Below, one piece after another: positions 41,061 to 44,895 of a DNA stretch of 44,895 nt. Position 1 is the stretch's first letter. Every line of letters begins with the position of its first letter. Source of the DNA: JANXSS01 sp025356535 (lineage in GTDB: Bacteria; Pseudomonadota; Gammaproteobacteria; Burkholderiales; Burkholderiaceae_D); contig JAYUMU010000020.1 of assembly GCA_043762325.1 (NCBI GenBank), positions 1 to 44,895 of the forward strand, read 5' to 3'. The position numbers and the translations under genes are program-made. The notes below the pieces were generated by a model. That model was not told the origin of the DNA, searched no databases, and saw only the letters and a list, made by a program, of their open reading frames with translations.

Positions 41061-42989
41061 ATGAGTTCCACAGCAGTTCGCCGTCCGACCGACGCCAGCT
41101 CCGGCAATCCGGCCACCAGTCCGTCCGAGGCCGGCAGGCCGACCGACCCGGACGGCGCCACCATGGGCCATGCGCTGCAGGTGCTGCAGGACGTGTTCGG
41201 CTATCCGGCCTTCCGCGGCCAGCAGGCCGAAATCATCGAGGTCATCGCGCAAGGCGGCGACGCCCTGGTGCTCATGCCCACTGGCGGGGGCAAGTCGTTG
41301 TGCTACCAGATTCCCTCGCTGGTGCGCGATGGCGTCGGCGTGGTGGTCTCGCCGCTGATCGCGCTGATGCAGGACCAGGTCGATGCGCTGGCAGAAGTCG
41401 GCGTGCGCGCGGCCTTCCTGAATTCCACCCAGACCTGGCAGGAAGCCGCCGCCATCGAGCGCCAGGTGAAGAACGGCGAACTCGACCTGATCTACGTCGC
41501 GCCCGAGCGCCTGATGACGCAGCGTTGCCTGGACCTGCTCGCCGCCTCGAAAATTGCCCTGTTTGCCATCGACGAGGCGCATTGCGTCTCGCAGTGGGGC
41601 CACGACTTCCGGCCGGAATACATCAAGCTGTCGGTGCTGCATGAACGCTTTCCCGACGTGCCGCGCATTGCCCTGACGGCGACTGCCGACGCCCAGACCC
41701 GCGCCGAGATCGCGCACCGGCTGCAGCTCGACCATGCCCGCCATTTCGTCTCGTCCTTCGACCGCCCCAACATCCGCTACCAGATCGTCGAAAAAGCCAA
41801 CGGACGCAAGCAGCTGCTCGACTTCATCGAGAGCGAGCATGCAGGCGACGCCGGCATCGTCTATTGCCTGTCGCGCAAGAAGGTCGAAGAGACCGCCGAA
41901 TTCCTGAACCAGAACGGCATCACCGCGCTGCCCTATCACGCCGGCATGGAGCTGGCGCAGCGCACCCGCAACCAGGCCCGTTTCCTGCGCGAAGAGAGCA
42001 TCGTCATGACGGCGACGATTGCCTTCGGCATGGGCATCGACAAGCCGGACGTGCGCTTCGTCGCCCACCTCGACCTGCCCAAAAGCATTGAAGGTTATTA
42101 CCAGGAAACCGGCCGGGCAGGGCGCGACGGCGCGCCGGCAAACGCCTGGATGGCATACGGCCTGCAGGACGTGGTGCAGCAGCGGCGCATGATCGACGAG
42201 TCCGACGCCGATGAAACCTTCAAGCGGGTGCTGGGTGTAAAACTCGACGCCATGCTGGGCCTGTGCGAAACCCTGACCTGCCGGCGCGTGCGCCTGCTCA
42301 ACTACTTCGGCCAGCAGGCCGATGCCTGCGGCAACTGCGATACCTGCCTGAGCCCGCCGGTGTCGTTCGATGCGACCGTGCCGGTGCAGATGCTGCTGTC
42401 GACCATCTACCGGGTCGACCAGCGTTTCGGCGCGATGCATGTGCTCGATGTCCTGCGCGGCATCGATTCCGACAAGGCGAAACAGTGGGGCCATGACCGC
42501 CTGTCGACCTTCGGCATCGGCGCCGGGCGCAGCGAAGCGGAGTGGCGGGCGATCCTGCGCCAGGCCATCGCGCTCGGCCTGGTCAGCGTCGATTACGATG
42601 CCTACAGCGCCCTGAAACTGACCGACGCGGCCAAGCCGGTGCTGCGCGGCGCGCAACCGGTGCAGTTGCGCCAGTACCAGAAGCCGGTCAAGGCAAAGCG
42701 CGGCGGCAGCGGCGGGGCCAAGCCGAAGGGCTATGTCGAATCCGACCTGTCGGCGCTGGAGCAGGCAGTCTTCGACAAGCTGCGCTGGTGGCGCATGGAA
42801 ACCGCGCGCAAGCACAACGTGCCGGCCTACGTGATCTTTCACGATGCGACGATGCGCGAGATCGCCAAGGCGCAGCCGCAGTCGCAGGTGGCGCTGCGCG
42901 GCGTCTCCGGTGTCGGCGAAAAGAAGCTGGAAACCTACGGCGATGAAATCGTCGAACTGATCACGACGCTGATCGAGGACAGCCGCTAG
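41061..42989 (+). CDS. recQ: ATP-dependent DNA helicase RecQ
   Basis: A 642-residue SF2 3'-5' helicase acting in recombination and fork repair. Order of parts: a disordered N-terminus (1-35), motif 0 (FGYPAFRGQQAEII), Walker A MPTGGGKSL (Lys78), DEAH (171-174) with HCVSQWGHDFRPEY, helicase C-terminal GRAGRDGAPANAW, a RecQ zinc site (CETLTCRR and CGNCDTC), winged helix, and a C-terminal HRDC domain (LSALEQAVFDKLRWWR to VSGVGEKKLETYG). Length matches E. coli-type RecQ. ATG 41061 starts an N-terminal extension that is Pro/Ser-rich; ATG 41163 (MGHALQVLQDVFG) is a possible internal start. Confidence 0.97.
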   Translation: MSSTAVRRPTDASSGNPATSPSEAGRPTDPDGATMGHALQVLQDVFGYPAFRGQQAEIIEVIAQGGDALVLMPTGGGKSLCYQIPSLVRDGVGVVVSPLIALMQDQVDALAEVGVRAAFLNSTQTWQEAAAIERQVKNGELDLIYVAPERLMTQRCLDLLAASKIALFAIDEAHCVSQWGHDFRPEYIKLSVLHERFPDVPRIALTATADAQTRAEIAHRLQLDHARHFVSSFDRPNIRYQIVEKANGRKQLLDFIESEHAGDAGIVYCLSRKKVEETAEFLNQNGITALPYHAGMELAQRTRNQARFLREESIVMTATIAFGMGIDKPDVRFVAHLDLPKSIEGYYQETGRAGRDGAPANAWMAYGLQDVVQQRRMIDESDADETFKRVLGVKLDAMLGLCETLTCRRVRLLNYFGQQADACGNCDTCLSPPVSFDATVPVQMLLSTIYRVDQRFGAMHVLDVLRGIDSDKAKQWGHDRLSTFGIGAGRSEAEWRAILRQAIALGLVSVDYDAYSALKLTDAAKPVLRGAQPVQLRQYQKPVKAKRGGSGGAKPKGYVESDLSALEQAVFDKLRWWRMETARKHNVPAYVIFHDATMREIAKAQPQSQVALRGVSGVGEKKLETYGDEIVELITTLIEDSR

Positions 42990-43007
42990 ACGGCATGCCG
43001 CGCGGCG

Positions 43008-43727
43008 CTAGCGGCGCCGGAACACCAGGTCCCAGACGCCGTGGCCCAGGCGCAGGCCGCGGTTCTCGAATTTCGTCACCGGGCGATAGGCCGGCCGCGG
43101 CGCGTAGGCCTCGGCCGTGTTGGCCAGCGCGGGCTCGGCGCCGAGCACCGCCAGCATCTGCTCGGCGTATTCCTGCCAGTCGGTGGCGCAGTGCAGATAG
43201 CCGCCCGGCGCCAGGCGCGAACAGAGCAGGTCCACCAGCGGCGGCTGGATCAGGCGGCGCTTGTTGTGGCGCGCCTTGTGCCACGGGTCCGGAAAGAAGA
43301 CATGCACGCCATGCAGCGAGGCCGGCGCGATCATGTGGGTCAGCACTTCGACCGCATCATGCTGTATCAGCCGCAGGTTCTGCAGGCCCTGTTCGTCGAT
43401 CTGTTTCAGCAGGCTGCCGACACCGGGCGTATGGACTTCGACCGCGATGAAATTCTTCTCGGGCATGCCTGTCGCGATGGCGGCCGTTGTCTCGCCCATG
43501 CCGAAACCGATTTCGAAAATGGTCGGCGCGACGCGGCCGAAAGCGGCAGCGGTGTCGACGACGGCTTTCTGATATGGCATGCAAAAATGCGGTCCGACCT
43601 GCGCGATGGCCCGGGCCTGGGCGGTCGACAAGCGGCCGGCGCGGGTGACGAAGCTGCGGATGCGGTGTTCGGTCGGGTCGTAGAACATTGGTTTGCGCTC
43701 GCCGGCGTTCTGGTCTGATTCGGACAT
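43008..43727 (-). CDS. trmB: tRNA (guanine-N7-)-methyltransferase
   Basis: A 239-residue SAM-dependent enzyme that makes m7G46 in the variable loop of tRNAs. Motifs: RIRSFVTRAGRLS, IFEIGFGMGETTAAIA for SAM binding, FIAVEVHTPGVGSLL, VHVFFPDPWHKARHNKRR with the catalytic Asp region, and TDWQEYAEQML near the end. ATG 43727 has AAGG about 8 nt before it; the longer open frame runs into the tRNA gene and is not coding. It is convergent with recQ (18-nt gap) and sits directly downstream of a tRNA-Gly gene. Confidence 0.96.
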   Translation of the reverse strand: MSESDQNAGERKPMFYDPTEHRIRSFVTRAGRLSTAQARAIAQVGPHFCMPYQKAVVDTAAAFGRVAPTIFEIGFGMGETTAAIATGMPEKNFIAVEVHTPGVGSLLKQIDEQGLQNLRLIQHDAVEVLTHMIAPASLHGVHVFFPDPWHKARHNKRRLIQPPLVDLLCSRLAPGGYLHCATDWQEYAEQMLAVLGAEPALANTAEAYAPRPAYRPVTKFENRGLRLGHGVWDLVFRRR

Positions 43728-43802
43728 GCGTCGTGCCTTGGAGGAGTGCGGTGCGGCGTGTCGTGGCGCGTTGCGCAGCCATGCCGGCACGCACGATCGG
43801 GC

Positions 43803-43876
43803 TGGAGCGGGTGAAGGGAATCGAACCCTCGTCGTAAGCTTGGGAAGCTTCTGCTCTACCATTGAGCTACACCCGC
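43803..43876 (-). tRNA. tRNA-Gly (anticodon CCC)
   Basis: A 74-nt cloverleaf on the minus strand with encoded CCA. The acceptor stem is GCGGGTG with CACCCGC, the D arm GCTC-AATGGTA-GAGC, the anticodon loop TTCCCAA (anticodon CCC), and the T loop TTCGATT with stem GAGGG/CCCTT. It closely resembles E. coli glyU. The 27-43 anticodon-stem pair is a mismatch. A leftward TAAAAT (43891-43886) is placed as a -10 box. Confidence 0.95.
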
Positions 43877-44014
43877 GATGGCCGCATTTTACGCGGGTTT
43901 CACGCTGGTTGACAGTTGTTCAAGGCGGCAGGTGTGATGGAAAATGGGATGGCTGCTGCCTCGCCAGTGTGATGGCTATGCGATGATCGGGAAAGAGCTA
44001 AGAAAGCTGAAAAA

Positions 44015-44833
44015 ATGCAAATTTTTCCAAGAAATTATCGATTCGCCAACAACCCCGCTGGGCAAAATTTGCTTGAACATTTGCAAAATGAAGAAATTTC
44101 CTTAGCTTTGAATGAAGCGTTCGTATTTTGCGAGTTTCCACTGTTTCGCGAAGACGAAGATGTATTGCTGTCGCAGATTTTAATAATAAGTAAGCACCAC
44201 GGAGTGATCATATTCGGTGCATTCAGTGGGTCATATGCAGACGACCTGGCAAGCCTTGAAACTCATGTACATCAGACTGAAGCCGTTTTTAGCCACGTTT
44301 ATTCCAAGTTAATCAAAAATGCCAAACTGAGACAAAGCCGCACTTCTTTGAAGTTCAGTGCCGAGGCTTTCGTTTTTGCCTCCGAAGCGCCTGAAATGGA
44401 AGCGAGGGAAGAGACAAAAGTGCTTCGTTCCCTGGTAGCAGTTTCTGATGTTTTAAACGGCTTGCACACCGAGCCGCCAATCGATTCTGAGACCCTATCT
44501 GAAATTACTTCTGTCGTCGAGGGTTCAAAAGGACTACTGAGGCCAAAGGATCGTAAAACGACGCAATTCCATGTGGGATCAAAAGTTGCGTTAGTAAAAT
44601 CCTTAGAAGACGAAATAAGGCGATTCGACAGAGAGCAGCGGCTTTGCTTTATGACCGAAGTATTTGGTCCTCAGCGGATCACTGGTCTAGCCGGCTCCGG
44701 CAAAACAGTAGTAATAGCAATGCAAGCCGCATTGGCGCATTTGAAAAATCCAGAAGTGGATATTGCAGTCACGTTCTATACAAAAAGTCTATATCAACGG
44801 CGGTTTCAAGTACCAAGTGCAACACTGGGTTAA
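44015..44833 (+). CDS. AT-rich P-loop protein, probable SF1 (UvrD-like) helicase N-terminus, frame-disrupted near window end
   Basis: The open frame gives 272 residues. Residues 1-200 are of unrecognised type. QRITGLAGSGKTVVIAMQAA is a Walker A motif (Lys230), and DIAVTFYTKSLYQ resembles motif Ia of UvrD-like helicases. After about 44798 the frame leaves the expected pattern and stops at 44833, while the +1 frame (KYQVQHWVNELNRVEAV and on) stays open to the window end. This suggests a frameshift or a sequencing error, so the true gene continues beyond 44895. Base composition is far more AT-rich than anything to its left except the Rhs tip, suggesting horizontal acquisition. The start at 44015 has only a weak ribosome site. 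Confidence 0.6.
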   Translation: MQIFPRNYRFANNPAGQNLLEHLQNEEISLALNEAFVFCEFPLFREDEDVLLSQILIISKHHGVIIFGAFSGSYADDLASLETHVHQTEAVFSHVYSKLIKNAKLRQSRTSLKFSAEAFVFASEAPEMEAREETKVLRSLVAVSDVLNGLHTEPPIDSETLSEITSVVEGSKGLLRPKDRKTTQFHVGSKVALVKSLEDEIRRFDREQRLCFMTEVFGPQRITGLAGSGKTVVIAMQAALAHLKNPEVDIAVTFYTKSLYQRRFQVPSATLG

Positions 44834-44895
44834 TGAACTGAATCGGGTTGAAGCTGTAACCGTTGAATGTGTTCAGTATAAACAGCCAGAGGAGT

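Noticed and set aside
40917..42842. 641-codon open frame opposite recQ ending in Val/Ala repeats
   Set aside because: The Val-Ala repeat end is the CGCAAC array read backward, and the rest is antisense to recQ.
43728..43862. N-terminal extension of TrmB
   Set aside because: The frame runs into the tRNA-Gly gene and has no homology; ATG 43727 has a ribosome site.
43803..43876. tRNA 3' end used as an integration (att) site for the AT-rich DNA
   Set aside because: The foreign-looking DNA is on the 5' side of the tRNA, and no repeat of the tRNA end is visible within the window.

Overview
The window is GC-rich, densely packed chromosomal DNA from a beta-proteobacterium, most likely Burkholderiales and probably Oxalobacteraceae (Herbaspirillum/Noviherbaspirillum/Massilia type). 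This rests on the pyrR-pyrB-pyrC' order with a non-catalytic dihydroorotase-like PyrC', the heptosyltransferase - Kdo hydroxylase - Kdo transferase block, an H-NS-type nucleoid protein, and the codon usage. The taxonomic call is inference; no rRNA is present.

Layout. 1-4260: end of a pyrimidine operon (pyrR, pyrB, pyrC'), an acyltransferase (plsC-like) and convergent apaH. 4418-11945: envelope and sugar block with a hexose-6-P mutarotase, a polyprenyl-phosphate sugar-1-phosphate transferase, an H-NS-like protein, a phosphomannomutase/phosphoglucomutase, waaC, a Kdo hydroxylase and waaA. 11946-30833: a stretch that looks accessory. It holds a MITE-like element with 24-bp inverted ends, a MATE exporter, a two-gene cassette of a eukaryote-like protein kinase and a eukaryote-like tyrosine phosphatase, a 13-bp tandem array, an AcrAB-OprM-like RND operon with a divergent AcrR-like repressor, and an Rhs/YD-repeat protein. 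The Rhs C-terminus looks like a metal-dependent (phospholipase C/Het-C-like) toxin and is followed 1 nt later by a small membrane protein, the candidate immunity protein. 30834-38848: a TolC-type protein, rhodanese, Pcm-family methyltransferase, a second RND permease and adaptor and their TetR regulator, with a clear promoter/operator. 38938-43727: a Cys-cluster protein, a DUF1439-type lipoprotein, uppP, recQ and trmB. 43803-44895: tRNA-Gly(CCC), then a markedly AT-rich P-loop/helicase-like gene whose frame breaks just before the window ends, probably the edge of another accessory region.

How the parts fit. The core genes build nucleotides, phospholipid and LPS inner core (WaaC, KdoO, WaaA), and recycle undecaprenyl phosphate (UppP). 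The accessory part is dominated by export (MATE, two RND pumps, two outer-membrane factors) and by candidate secreted or injected proteins (Rhs toxin, kinase, phosphatase). The strongest candidates for undescribed biology are the kinase-phosphatase pair and the Rhs toxin-immunity pair. Small repeats are unusually frequent at gene ends (13-bp array at the phosphatase stop codon, 15-bp array inside the second TetR gene, hexanucleotide array before recQ, MITE-like element supplying the MATE stop codon).
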